64,000 nucleotides of DNA. Origin: Acanthococcus lagerstroemiae. Taxonomy: Eukaryota; Arthropoda; Insecta; Hemiptera; Eriococcidae. The notes below the pieces were generated by a model. It made no database searches. It saw only the letters and a list, made by a program, of their open reading frames with translations, and had not been told where the DNA came from. Positions 11,809-21,559 of this stretch are shown here, one piece after another. The translations under genes and the position numbers were made by a program. The stretch covers positions 31,441,266-31,505,265 of the forward strand of contig CM063114.1 of NCBI GenBank assembly GCA_031841125.1. Direction: 5' to 3'. Every line of letters starts with the position of its first letter. Within the stretch, counting starts at the first letter, position 1.

Positions 11809-12450
11809 GATGACGATAAGGTTATCAGTCTTATGACCGGTTTGATGTAGCTCTCCATTTCTCCCGATTTTGTGCAAGTTCTTTCATTTCGTAATAACAC
11901 TTACAGTTGACATCCTTGATTATCTGCTGAACATACTGGAATCGTTGCCGACCAACCCAATTCTTTCCTTCCACTCTTCCTTCTAGCAGCAGTGATATTA
12001 TTCCTGGGTGCCTCAAACTATGCCGTATTTTATCTCTCCTTCTCTTCAGATAATTCCAAATATCCATGTTACCTCCTACTCTATTAAGTACTTCCTCATT
12101 TCTTACCTTATCCGTCCATTTGATGCTAAGTATCCGCCTACAGCACCACATCTCAAAAGCATTAATCCTTCTCTTCTCTGGTTTTCCTATGGTCCAAGTT
12201 TCACATCCATACAAGGCTACACTCCAAACATAAGTTTTCAAGAACAACTTTTCAATTTTCAGATTTATTTTTGATTTGAAAAGATTACTTTTTCGATAAA
12301 ATGCTAATTTGGCTTGTGCTATTCTACTACATACTAATATCCCTTTTACTCCTTCCATCTTTTGTTATTTTACTTCCTAAATAGCCAAATTCGCTTACTT
12401 CCTCAATATTTTTCTGTCCAATCAATAATATGAAATACACTTGAACTTCC
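11809..12450 (-). pseudogene. LINE reverse transcriptase C-terminal fragment, frameshifted
   Basis: Minus-strand translation gives the end of a non-LTR retrotransposon polyprotein. First comes EEVSEFGYLGSKITKDGRSK (RT thumb entrance, about 12420-12330). After a frameshift near 12340-12350 come RIAQAKLAFYRKSNLFKSK, LYGCETWTIGKPEKRR and the motif SIKWTDKVRNEEVLNRVG. Stop codons follow KWRATSNRS near 11831. The 3' end is a GATGAC-type simple repeat (11809-11820 on the plus strand). Upstream palm motifs are missing, so the copy is 5'-truncated and dead. It belongs to the same family as 50418-50492 and probably 13855-14215. The exact LINE clade is not assigned. Confidence 0.85.
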
Positions 12451-12459
12451 TACTCAGGG

Positions 12460-12590
12460 ATTAGTTCACTGATGCGTAGTGGTTTTTAAGAGCTCCCAAG
12501 TGGGTCATTCTTCAAAAATTGAAAATATTGAGGTGGCATTTCTCTTTTTTGAGGTTTTTCTTCCATAATACTTAGTTTTAATGGTGACAT
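12460..12590. other. Intron sequence upstream of the solo Penelope repeat
   Basis: No recognisable coding or RNA feature. It may include the outer part of the Penelope terminal repeat, whose left limit cannot be set from one copy. Confidence 0.3.
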
Positions 12591-12599
12591 GCACAAAAT

Positions 12600-12715
12600 G
12601 AGTACCTAAATGACACTCCACTGATGATGGCACAACAGCCGAAAGCGCTCTGGAATACAGAAGAAGGAAAAGTGAATTGGCACACCTTACAAAAGGAACA
12701 TTTTGCTAATTTTTT
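12600..12715 (+). mobile_element. Solo piece of a Penelope-like terminal repeat
   Basis: About 75-100 bp shared with 63730-63815: a hammerhead core, then TGGAATACAG, AAAAGTGAATTGGCACACC and a short A-rich run. No reverse transcriptase is adjacent, so this is a solo or heavily truncated terminal repeat. In Penelope-like elements these repeats carry hammerhead motifs, which fits. Confidence 0.7.
12617..12654 (+). ncRNA. Hammerhead ribozyme motif (copy 1, Penelope-associated)
   Basis: The order of parts fits a minimal type I hammerhead. Stem I is TCCA (12617-12620) with TGGA (12651-12654). The core CTGATGA is at 12621-12627. Stem II is GGC (12629-12631) with GCC (12638-12640), loop ACAACA. The core GAAA is at 12641-12644. 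AGCGCT (12644-12649) is self-complementary and supplies A15.1, stem III and U16.1. The cleavage base is C12650. One unpaired U (12628) lies between the core and stem II; an extra base at that position is known in some natural hammerheads. Stem III has no loop, so activity would be expected mainly as a dimer. Activity itself is inference. Confidence 0.65.
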
Positions 12716-12719
12716 AGGA

Positions 12720-13190
12720 GAGAAATTTGAAAATTTAACCTACCATTTTCGATGCGCTCAACACATTTAGTACCGCTGCCTGGGGGGTGAAATTGTGAAC
12801 TATTTCGTTCTGTTATCATTGCAGGCCGGTAGCCTGCCTGCATACCTCTTTGTTTCTGTATCTAACTCATTTGCGACCAAAATGTCACTTAGGCATTTTG
12901 TGCATGTCGCCATCGATTTGTACGTACTAGAGAATATTCAACAAGTTTACAGAGCTAGAGCATCAAAATTGAAGGGATGATGACTTTTGTCTACGACAGT
13001 AAACATTTTGCCTACGATAAGACAACACGTCCATGACGAAAGACTGACCACAATAGAAGAATTCATGCTCACAGGACAGGACATTATTGCTGAAAACTCC
13101 AGATTTCTACTTACACGCGAAGTAATCACACAAAATAGATAAGAAAAATCACATCTAATAGACGGCTCAAAGTCTGTAACTGAAACCTGA
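12720..13190. other. Intron sequence, nothing recognised
   Basis: Short frames on both strands (60-61 codons) have no similarity I recognise. Confidence 0.5.
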
Positions 13191-13660
13191 CTACGTATAT
13201 TCTAAGAAACTAAAAATTAATACAAATTGTATGCTTCTTCTCTATGAAAATTTAAATCAAGTGACTCACATACTTTTCCTGGAACGCACACTGTCACTGA
13301 AATTCTAATACAATCTTGGAAATTCGGAAATTCAAAATCAACGCTTATTCTCTGTGAAAAATATAAACTCGAATCACTTAAATTCTAAATAAAAACGAAA
13401 AATTAACGTTACATCTCTATGAAAAATATCAATTCGTAGTCCTCGGCTGAAATAATTTCAAAAAATTCAACACTTCTCTAAGAAAAAGGTATTGCCGCGT
13501 AAATTTCAAGGAACATTTGGAAATTCAAATTCAGCACTTATTTTCTAAGTAAAATATTACTGAAAATGACTCGAATTCTGCAGTAGAAACACTGAGTCCT
13601 TACCATAATTTTAAATATATCTATGAACTTCAAAAATTCGGCATACTTATGCATCATAAA
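13190..13660. repeat. Degenerate tandem repeat, unit roughly 110-125 bp
   Basis: The phrases TTCTCTATGAAAA, TTCTCTGTGAAAAATAT, TCTCTATGAAAAATATCAA and TTCTCTAAGAAAAAGG recur with AAATTCAAAA-type filler between them. At least four diverged units are visible. No coding potential. Confidence 0.5.
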
Positions 13661-13854
13661 TGACCATCTTAGGAAGAATTAAGGGAACTTAAGAATCATG
13701 GTTCACGCTAAATTTATAAATTCTTTGCCAATTTTTAGGAGTTTCAATTTTGATGATGATATATTCCTTAGTTTCTCGACTAGTAGGTTGCATCTCTCCA
13801 CTTTTTTCTCTCCTGTGCAAATCATTTCATTTCTGAGAATGATTTACACTTTGT

Positions 13855-14215
13855 ATCCTTCATTATCTACTCTTCATAGCTTATATAGCTTATTCATTGC
13901 CTTTCAATCCAGTTCCTTCCGTCAACCTTTCTCTTTAGTAGTAATATATCTTTATGTATCTCATATTATGACCCATCATTTCAACTCTTTTCTTTGAAGT
14001 TGTATTTCAAATTTCTCTTGCGCTTCCTATTCACCTCAATACTTCCTCATTGCTGATATTTTCTATTCACTTGATTTTTAACATTCTCTGATTACACAGA
14101 ATTTCAAATCCTTCCATCATTTTTCTTTTTTGTATCCCTATTGTCCAGGTCTCACATCCACACAATGCTAAACTCGAAATATACCTTCGAATATAAATCT
14201 CAGTTTTATGTAATT
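13855..14215 (-). pseudogene. Highly decayed LINE reverse transcriptase C-terminal fragment
   Basis: Minus-strand reading shows, in broken frames, ISSLALCGCETWTIGIQKRK (about 14195-14130), then ENISNEEVLR and an MGHNMR-like motif. This is the region after the RT domain seen at 11809-12450. Many in-frame stops and frame changes show an old copy. The plus-strand 99-codon frame over it is a shadow. Confidence 0.7.
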
Positions 14216-14219
14216 CCAA

Positions 14220-14970
14220 ATGTATATTTTTGCCCTAAATTACCGCAAAATATTTGTCTTTTCAAAGTACATACGTTTCATTGTCTCTAACAATAGGGTA
14301 AACGTATGTAAAACCAGCTCTTCTTTGTTTCTGGTCGAAAACAATCGACCTGAAATAATGTCTCCCCCCCTCCCCATTCTAGAGGATGAAAACGCCCACT
14401 TGGCAACAATGATGCGGTATTTCCTACTCACACCATACTACATTTCCACAGCCCAAAACGTTACAACAATTCTGCTGACTCTTAGCGGTGGAATTGATGT
14501 TGTTTTTTTCTTTGAATGGTTCTTTTGTTAGATTTCTCGATTTAAAATTTTTGATTACGGTTGTAAGCGTTGCAGTAAAAACAAGCAAGTATATTTGAAT
14601 TAGTCTCCAATTCATTAAGAATATGTGTCCCAAGTTTCAAGGCTCTCGAGCCACTCTTTAAGATTTTCTGCGCATTTTTCAAAAAAAGACTCGGTTAAGC
14701 AGCTTGAGACAGAACGCCACTGAAGGCCTTTGCAAATTTACTGAAATCGATTTAAAGTATAAGGCCAGTTTGAACACTGAACTTATTGAATTTTTAATTG
14801 TGTAGATGTACATAGTATTGCTTCAAAAATTTGAATAAAATATCGTTTACGACCCCCTCTACGACGCCCCAAACTTGTCTGAACCCTCCTGAAACAATCG
14901 TCTAGAGAACCCCGTGAAAGCAGAATTAAGTGGCAAAACAAAGAGATTACAGAGCGTTTCCAAATTTCTT
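14220..14970. other. Intron sequence, nothing recognised
   Basis: A 103-codon plus-strand frame (14220-14531) has no recognisable domain and no splice context. No repeat class was identified. Confidence 0.45.
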
Positions 14971-14976
14971 ATAATT

Positions 14977-15711
14977 ACTCAATTTTTCGAGACAAATTCA
15001 AATCCGCTGTCAAAATTGAGCTAGTCATTTTTTGACCAATTTTACCACAATTTTCAAGCTTATCGCGGAAACGGAACAGCGGCCGCTAAATGTAAACAAC
15101 GAATTTGAACTCAGCTTAAAAAACGGAGTTGAAAAAGTCGTTAACTCAATATTTTTGATTTTTGAAAATTCGAAAATTTCTCCGTACTATATACATTATG
15201 TCTTTTTTGGGTCAAAAAATTTTTTCGGAGAGCTTCGGCGTCGAGCCCTGTAATGACTCAATTTTTCGAGACAAATTCAAATCCGCTATCCAAATTGAGC
15301 TAGAGTTATTTTTTGACAAATTTCACCAACATTTTCGAGCGTATCTCGGAAAGGGAGGGTCGCCGCTATATCTGAACAAAGAACTTGAACTCAGCTTTAA
15401 AAATGGAGTTGAAAACAATCTTCAACTCAAAATTTTTGACTTTTGAAATTTTCAAAATTTCCCCACACTTTACATCCTTTGTGGGGCAAAAAAATTTCAA
15501 AGAGGTTCGGCATCAGGACCCGGTACTAATGACTCAATTTTTCTAGAAAATTCAAATACGTTACCAAAACCGAGCTAAAGTCATTTTTTGACCAATTTCA
15601 GCACCATTTTCGAGCGTATCTCGGAAACAGGATGTCACTACTGAATTTGTACAACGAATTTGAACTTAACGTGAAAATAGAGTTTAAAAACAGGCGTCAA
15701 CTCAAGGGAAT
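14977..15711 (+). repeat. Satellite-like tandem repeat, period about 277 bp
   Basis: ACTCAATTTTTCGAGACAAA starts units at 14977, 15256 and (diverged) 15532, giving periods of 279 and 276 bp. Each unit also holds CGAGCGTATCTCGGAAA, ACGAATTTGAACTCAGC and TTCGGCGTCG. Further separated units lie at 16430-16960 and 18033-18305. Frames of up to 94 codons across it are products of the repeat and are not genes. Confidence 0.85.
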
Positions 15712-16140
15712 GTGCCAATTGTTGGTCTACTTTTTTTGACCAACTCGTGTACCTCGCCCAATCGGTTTTTGGAAATGAAATCCATGTAGTGGATTAATAC
15801 ATTAATACCATTCTTCTACTCTCAGCTAATGTACTCGAAAATTTTTAATATGCAATGAAATGGACCAACATTTAATACCGCTGTGTCAATTATTTTGGTC
15901 AGGTAAACTTTTATCACAAGATTTCTTCCCCTTCATTTAAGTTTGTGTACACATATATAGAAAACAGGACTGAAGTTGGTTTAAACTGAATCGATTTCCT
16001 AAAAACGATTTCTAAAAAATGCCAACTGTTGGCCGACCAACATCTGGCACATAACTACCAATTTTGACCAACATCTTACAGTCAGGTAAGTACGAGATGT
16101 AATTTATGCCAAATGTTGGTTAGTGTTAGTTGTTGACCAT
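15712..16140. mobile_element. Possible DNA transposon with TTGGTC words, inside the satellite
   Basis: This block interrupts the 277-bp satellite. GTGCCAATTGTTGGTC (15712-15727) pairs with GACCAACATCTGGCAC (16035-16050) with three mismatches, and copies of TTGGTC/GACCAA crowd both sides, some beyond 16050. The pattern of short words near inverted ends resembles the hAT-type elements elsewhere in the window. I could not find a clean target duplication, so the borders and class are uncertain. Confidence 0.45.
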
Positions 16141-16430
16141 TTTCAATTTTCACTCATTACGTATTTCTCATTAAAAATAGATGACATATGGTAGGTACGT
16201 ACAAGGTTGTATAAATTGACAAAAACTCCAAAAATTTGATTCTAACTGAAGTTATCGCAAATGCCTTTTTCCAAACTTTGAGAAAAATCACAACCTTCTT
16301 ATATCACTATAAATTTCAAAATCACAGAGACACGGAGTTGTAATCTTCACAGTCACAAAGGTATAGAATTATAGCTCTGAGTCTACAGAACACATTTCTA
16401 TGTGGGGTGGGGGGATGTTCATCGTGCTCC
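16140..16430. other. Intron sequence between transposon and satellite pieces
   Basis: AT-rich with no identifiable feature apart from a G-run near 16404-16412. Confidence 0.4.
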
Positions 16431-16959
16431 TACCAGATGTTATTGAACTTGAGAATGAGCCCATTTTTTATATTCTGAATTTTTTAAAATTTCTCCATAC
16501 TGTACATATGTACATCATATCTTTTTTGAGGGGAAAAATTTTCGAAGAGTTTCGGCGTCGGGACTTGGTTCTAATGACTCAGTTCTTCGAGACAAATTTA
16601 AATCCGTTGTCGAAATTGAGCTATTTTTTGACCAATTTCACCATCTTTTTCGAGCGTGTCTTCGAAAAAGAGTGTCGTCGCCAAGTCTGAACAACGAATT
16701 TGAACTCTGCGTAAAAAATAAAGTTAAAAACAATCATTAGCTCAAAATTTTTGGTTTTTGAAATTTTCAACATTTTTTCATACTACATACATCTTGTCTT
16801 TTTTGGGGCGACCTCCATTTTCGAGCGTATCTCTGAAATACAATGTCGCTTCTGAATTTGTACAACGAATTCGAACTCAACGTGAAAATTGAGCTAAAAA
16901 CAGGTGTTAGCGTAATATTTTTGAATTCTGAATTTCTGAAAATTTCTCCATACTATATA
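16430..16959 (+). repeat. Further units of the 277-bp satellite
   Basis: Repeats GACTCAGTTCTTCGAGAC (16576), TTCGAGCGTGTCTTCG and ACGAATTTGAACTC in the same order as in 14977-15711. The unit then restarts from CGAGCGTATCTCTGAAA near 16823, so one unit is truncated. It ends at the SINE target duplication. Confidence 0.8.
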
Positions 16960-16964
16960 ATGTT

Positions 16965-17191
16965 GGGGTCCGGATGGCTGAGTGGATAGCGCGCTGGTCT
17001 CGGAATCCGGAGATCCCGGGTTCGAGCCCATGTAGCAACTCGCTACATTTTGACCTAGGCCGGTTTTCCGGCAAGATGGGAAGAAGGGAAGAAGGCTAAG
17101 ACAGCCCTAACAGCCTCCCCGACGTCTCTGAGGTAATGCTCGAAAGGGCAGATTCCAGGGCTCGGGTTGAGTGTAAAATTAGAAAAGAGAA
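16965..17191 (+). mobile_element. tRNA-derived SINE with target duplication
   Basis: The 5' 65 bp form a tRNA-like head: A box TGGCTGAGTGG (16975-16985) and B box GGTTCGAGCCC (17019-17029). The anticodon loop is CTCGGAA (anticodon CGG), closed by CTGG/CCGG with a T-T mismatch. The acceptor stem is not complementary and there is an unrelated body of about 160 bp, so it is a SINE rather than a tRNA gene. It ends in an A-rich tail. Flanks ATACTATATAATGTT (16950-16964) and ATACTATATATGTT (17192-17205) form a target duplication of 14-15 bp, as expected for LINE-driven insertion. Confidence 0.85.
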
Positions 17192-17201
17192 ATACTATAT
17201 A

Positions 17202-18032
17202 TGTTAGTGGCAAATTGTGAAATTTAGACATTGTATGCAGTGATTTTAGGCAAATTATAGAAACATTGAGTATCGGCCTAGGGTAAAAGGACTAGGTATT
17301 ATATAAAATGACGAACAGGTGTCCGGCGATCTGTATAGTTACTGAATTTCAGTAAAATGGAGAATTTAAAATTAAAGTAAAAACATAAGACGAAATGAGA
17401 GGTTCACGAGTCAGAAAAGTAGGTGTGAGTATTAAAAAAATAAAATGGAAAATCTGAGCAGTTCTAATCCAGATACAAGAAAATTGCTAAGAACCTTTTT
17501 TATGGGAAATTTAATGTACAATCTATTGCAAGTAAAAAGCAGTAGCTTAAAAGGGCAAGTTTCACGGGAAATTGAAATGTGAAAATTTTCTGATATAATT
17601 TGTACTAAAATTGATTTTATGAACAACCTGTTGAACCAATCCCGACCAATTTTTTCTGTAGTTACCACAACTGCCTTCTAATATTACCTACTGGTACCAT
17701 TTTTCTGTCCATCTCCAGTCGTGAGAAGAAAAAAAACTTGAAAAATACAAAGCCCTTCAAAATTTGACTATAACTCAGCTCCTTCAAAAGTATGAATATG
17801 CAAACATAACCACATATTGTCGGGGTAGTTTGCCGACTTATCAAGTGGAAGGGAGGTCATTGTAAAAGAGACATCCTGTATGCCGAAGTGGGTTTAGTCA
17901 CTTTATAAAATGACTCGCCTTTCGTGAATCATTTTTTTGTAAATTGACGATTTTCACACTGCGTATCAGACAATATTAACATAATGCCTCGGCATTTTAT
18001 TGAATGGCGGATTTCACAATTTGCCGCTAACA
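17202..18032. mobile_element. DNA transposon with 22-bp inverted ends and TA duplication
   Basis: The 22 bp beginning TGTTAGTGGCAAATTG (17202-17223) pair with 18011-18032 with a single mismatch. The bases outside are TA on each side, and removing the element and one TA restores the satellite phrase ACTATATACAT. A TA duplication suggests the Tc1/mariner group. The 831-bp interior has only short frames, none like a transposase. Near the right end it carries the minus-strand copy of the ATACAGGGTGTCTC repeat (17745-17882). The SINE at 16965 inserted at its left border. Confidence 0.75.
17745..17882 (-). repeat. Dispersed repeat ATACAGGGTGTCTC family, second copy
   Basis: Read on the minus strand it begins ATACAGGATGTCTCTTTTAC and continues through CCTCCCTTCCACTTG and GCTGAGTTATAGTCAAAT, matching 1386-1515 over about 130 bp. 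It lies inside the DNA transposon at 17202-18032. Confidence 0.7.
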
Positions 18033-18305
18033 TACATACATCATATCTTTCTTGACAGGAAAAATTTTCGGAGAGTTTCGGCGTCGGGACTTGGTTCTAA
18101 TGACTCAGTTATTTGAGACAAATTTAAATCCATTGTCAAAATTGAGCTACTTTTCGGCCAGGTTCACCAACTTTTTCGAGCATATCTCGGAAAAAGAGCG
18201 TCGCCGCCGAATTTGAACAACCAATTTGAACTCAGTGTAAAAAATAAAGTTACAAACAATCGTCAACTCAAAATTTTTGATTTTTGAAATTTTGAAAATA
18301 TCACA
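18033..18305 (+). repeat. Terminal unit of the 277-bp satellite
   Basis: Resumes the satellite exactly where the transposon interrupted it: TACATACATCATATCTTTC, then TTTCGGCGTCGGGAC, GACTCAGTTATTTGAGAC and CGAGCATATCTCGGAAA. The array stops near 18305. Confidence 0.8.
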
Positions 18306-20120
18306 GGGTGATGAACGAGAAGTCGCACCATAGGACCAACAATCAACATGTGATGAGGCGCAGCGGCGCCGACACGATAACACAATCTCCGCTACATGCA
18401 TTACGTACACGTTGCACGTTACTACATGTTTGCCTATCTGCCCTTATTGACCAATCGAGGTAAAATACAGCAAATTTGTAATTTTCATTTGTCTACACCT
18501 TGTTTGGAATTTTCAGCCCTGTCGACTTCAAAGAGCATCATACAGAGGCCAAAAACAGTCAAAAGTCCTGGGTTCTCACAATTCATAGTCTTTGGAAGGC
18601 GTTCTTTCAAAGCAACCAGGCTGAAACTTTGAATTGTTGTGTAAACAGATAAAAATTAAAGACGTCCAAAATTTCGAGCCAGTTATTTTGTAAGGGGAGA
18701 AATGAGGGGCCAGACACTAGAGAGAATTTCAATGATATTATATAAATTACTTGATTATAATGCACATTAACGGTAAGATATTATAAACGTTGAATGTCCA
18801 GTCTTGAGTTTCTTCCAAAGTGATTTTCTTCATTTTTTAAACCTGTCTTAGCCCTCCACATGATGTGTCTCATGCTTCCTCATAATTTTTGGTTGGGGGG
18901 TAGCACGGACAAGATTTTTTGATAGCTTGCAACCTTTTTGTAATTCGTTGAAAATTTTCGTTTTCATGTCGAAAGCAGTACTAACTTGATACCGACTTCA
19001 ATCGGATGTCCCTACCTAAATTAAGGGATCCTGCTGGAGACATAAAGGAAAAAGCATCTTAACCTTCCTCTACTGAACCAGTCTGTCATAGTATAGATTT
19101 TCGGTCGCACATAAAGCCAAATTCGCGTCCAGCTGAATGGGACGAAGTAGAAGAATGGAAATCCTTTTAAGAGTGACTATTTGAAAATACGCGTCGCGTA
19201 GTTGGAAAACCGAAATGAGTTATGTCAAGACAGGGACATGGTAACCCCGCTGAAGGTGATTTTCTCGATATCACGCTCAGTATTCCCAGTTGGAAGACGC
19301 TAATCATTTTCCGCTCGGTATTTTTTAAATACCAGTTCTCCGGAAGCGGTATTGTTCCGCTCGTATATTTTGATTTATCGGCGAGTTTTTGCACTTCTCA
19401 TGCCGCCACCGTTAACCCACCTTGTCTTGTCGTTCGCCATTTACATTTCCCGAAAAACCATACGCAGTCCCCCACTTAAGAAAACCTAACTTATATATCA
19501 AAAGCTGTCGGAAATGCTTTGAATCTTTAATGATTTCAGGTCATATTATCTTCAAAGCCGAGGCATAAAATTGACTATTCATCCGATCATATAGAGCGAC
19601 CAACTTTGTGGCGAAATAGTTTAATGTATTTTTTAAAACATAACGGCGAGTGTATGACGACCACGATGACGCAGTAGTTTCTACAAAGCGTTCGTTCACT
19701 TTTTTTTTTTTTTTAGTCTAGTTTTTACCTTCATCTAAAACAAAATACGTAGGCGAGTAATTTCAGTACAGCTTGGGGGTTGTACCGCGTGGGTCTCGCT
19801 GCAAAAAGAGTGCTGAACTTGAATTTCGTTGTTTTATTATTTTCAAATTAGGATGGCATGGCGCGCAAATACCCAGCTGAAGTCCAAAGGAATCTCGTAA
19901 AGGGATTGGAAAATATCGTACAAATTATAAGCGCGAGTGTGTTGAAAACATGCTGTATGCGAAGATCAGCGAACGAGAGAGACTAAGAGCAGGTAGATAC
20001 GAGAAAACGAAAGAAAGAAATGTAACGTATGATAAGATAAACCAAAGTGTCACTTAAGTACTAATGAAAACTAAAGGAAGTAATAACCGCAGCAACTGGA
20101 TAGCAAGAGTGGTGTAGATA
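18306..20120. other. Intron sequence, no gene recognised
   Basis: No protein, RNA or clear mobile element was identified. Frames at 19167-19479 overlap on both strands without recognisable content. A T-run lies at 19700-19714. Confidence 0.5.
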
Positions 20121-20128
20121 GTAAGGAT

Positions 20129-20270
20129 CAGTAGCGTAGTCAGTCCAGTGTTCGGGGGTCTAGTCTTCACCAAACAGGGAGGGGATGTCAGAGAGGATGC
20201 TAAAATTAGAATATCATTGACAAGTCACAAGGGGTCCAGACTCTCTGAATCCTCCCTAGTTACGCCACTG
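20129..20270. mobile_element. hAT-type MITE, CAGTGGCGTA family, 142 bp
   Basis: Left end CAGTAGCGTAGT; right end the complement of CAGTGGCGTAACTA. Flanks GTAAGGAT (20121-20128) and GCAAGAAT (20271-20278) agree at 6 of 8 positions. The interior phrase GGATGCTAAAATTAGAA is shared with the copy at 23946-24093. Too short to code. Confidence 0.75.
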
Positions 20271-20279
20271 GCAAGAATC

Positions 20280-20970
20280 TCAAAATAATAAAACGTTAAG
20301 AATAAGAGTGATGAGAGGGAATTGCCCATTTCCAACAAATCTGAATAAGTTTCGTGTACCTGACCTCAAGTGGATGCTTTAAACGAGTTACAATAAAACG
20401 GAGACACTGAAGACTGCCTCCATCCGACGTTTCACGAGAACGTTTATAATTTGCTTACAGGATGCCGAGCATCGCTATACATGTTCTTAAGTTCTGTCTA
20501 CAGAACTTGAATGAATCTCATACATGTGAACTTTGGCTCTAAGTTCTGGACGGCTAAGGGGCTGTCCTCTCTAAGTATAAATTTTATCTCCTCTCCATGT
20601 ATTTAAAATTTTTCTGGAGGGCTTAGCCTTCTCAGCCCCTCCGCGAAGACTAATGAGAAGAAGGCAGAGAATCTATTCTTGAAATGCGGTACAGAAAAAC
20701 GCTACCTATTCACTCTTTCAAAATGATATCTCCAAGTAACTAAATTCCTGTGTACTCATACTAAATGAATTCCGAAGCTAATTTCTATCCCGTTTTATGC
20801 TCCGATATACTTGACGTGGGAACTCTATTATCCGAAAGTTCAGATTATGAGAATCGAAACTTCCATTTTCTTATTTGATTCCTGGAGGAATCGTACAGAG
20901 CTTGGCAAAGGTATTTTATGTGCCAGGGTTAAATCATTTATTGAAGGGTAAAACGAACGTTTCTAGACAA
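20280..20970. other. Intron sequence, nothing recognised
   Basis: No feature supported. Confidence 0.45.
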
Positions 20971-20971
20971 A

Positions 20972-21075
20972 AGAGGAGGGATGTGGTGGGACATATAGAG
21001 ATGCACGGGTGCCAAAGTGGCCCCTATGACACCGCACCCCCGATCCCGGAAACTACTCTTTCGGGAATCGCAGCA
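20972..21075 (+). repeat. GC-rich dispersed repeat, copy B
   Basis: GATGTGGTGGGACATATAGA, then TGCCAAAGTGGCCCCTATGA, ACACCGCACCCCCG and GGAAACTACTCTTTCGGG. It is collinear with copies A, C and D. The 76-codon frame over it is not supported as a gene. Confidence 0.75.
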
Positions 21076-21134
21076 GTGCCGAGAGGAACGCTGCGGTATT
21101 TGTAGTATACCAGTTCTGTTTGAGGCGCTCCGTT

Positions 21135-21547
21135 TTGAGGCTACGGTTTAGGACAGTGTGGCTTCTATGTAGATTCAACAAACATTACCTTGTCGGACCA
21201 TTCAATATTTTCTCCAATAGTTGTTACCAGCTTTTTTGGCGTTTGATAGTATCCTCGTTTTGGATGCATTAACTAGCCCTGCTTTCACGCTAGCTTCTGT
21301 GAATTCTTCGCTGTTTTTATTTTCAGTTCATTGTTCATTCGCACGATCTGAAATTAGGACCACATCGTCGGCGAATCACAGATTGCTCAAGAATTCGCCA
21401 TCTATTCTCATTCCTCTTCTGTTTCATTTCACCTCGTGTAGTACCTCTTCAAGAGCACAGTTAAATAGGTTGAAAGACTGTGGATCCCCCTGCTTTACTC
21501 TACATCTAGTCCTGAACTCCTCTCCTTATATTGGGGCAAGTCATTTG
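21135..21547 (-). pseudogene. Decayed LINE reverse transcriptase palm fragment
   Basis: Minus-strand reading gives RT motifs in order: RCRVKQGDPQSFNLFNCALE (fingers/palm), then RGMRIDGEFLSNL and FADDVVLIS with the catalytic FADD box. It continues as VKAGLVNASKTRILSNAKK. In-frame stops (after EEF, before NRRG, and before FADD as L-stop-FADD) make it a pseudogene. Motif style agrees with the RTE-like element at 26164, but divergence is high. It is the complement of a 111-codon plus frame, which is a shadow. Confidence 0.8.
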
Positions 21548-21559
21548 GGGGCCTAGGCT

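Noticed and set aside
11312..11900. Minus-strand frames of 123-180 codons over exon 1
   Set aside because: They are shadows of the GC-rich FAM20C-like exon and the adjacent LINE 3' end.
16965..17032. tRNA gene with CGG anticodon
   Set aside because: A and B boxes are present, but the acceptor arms do not pair, the anticodon stem has a mismatch, and a non-tRNA body plus a 14-15 bp flanking duplication show a SINE.
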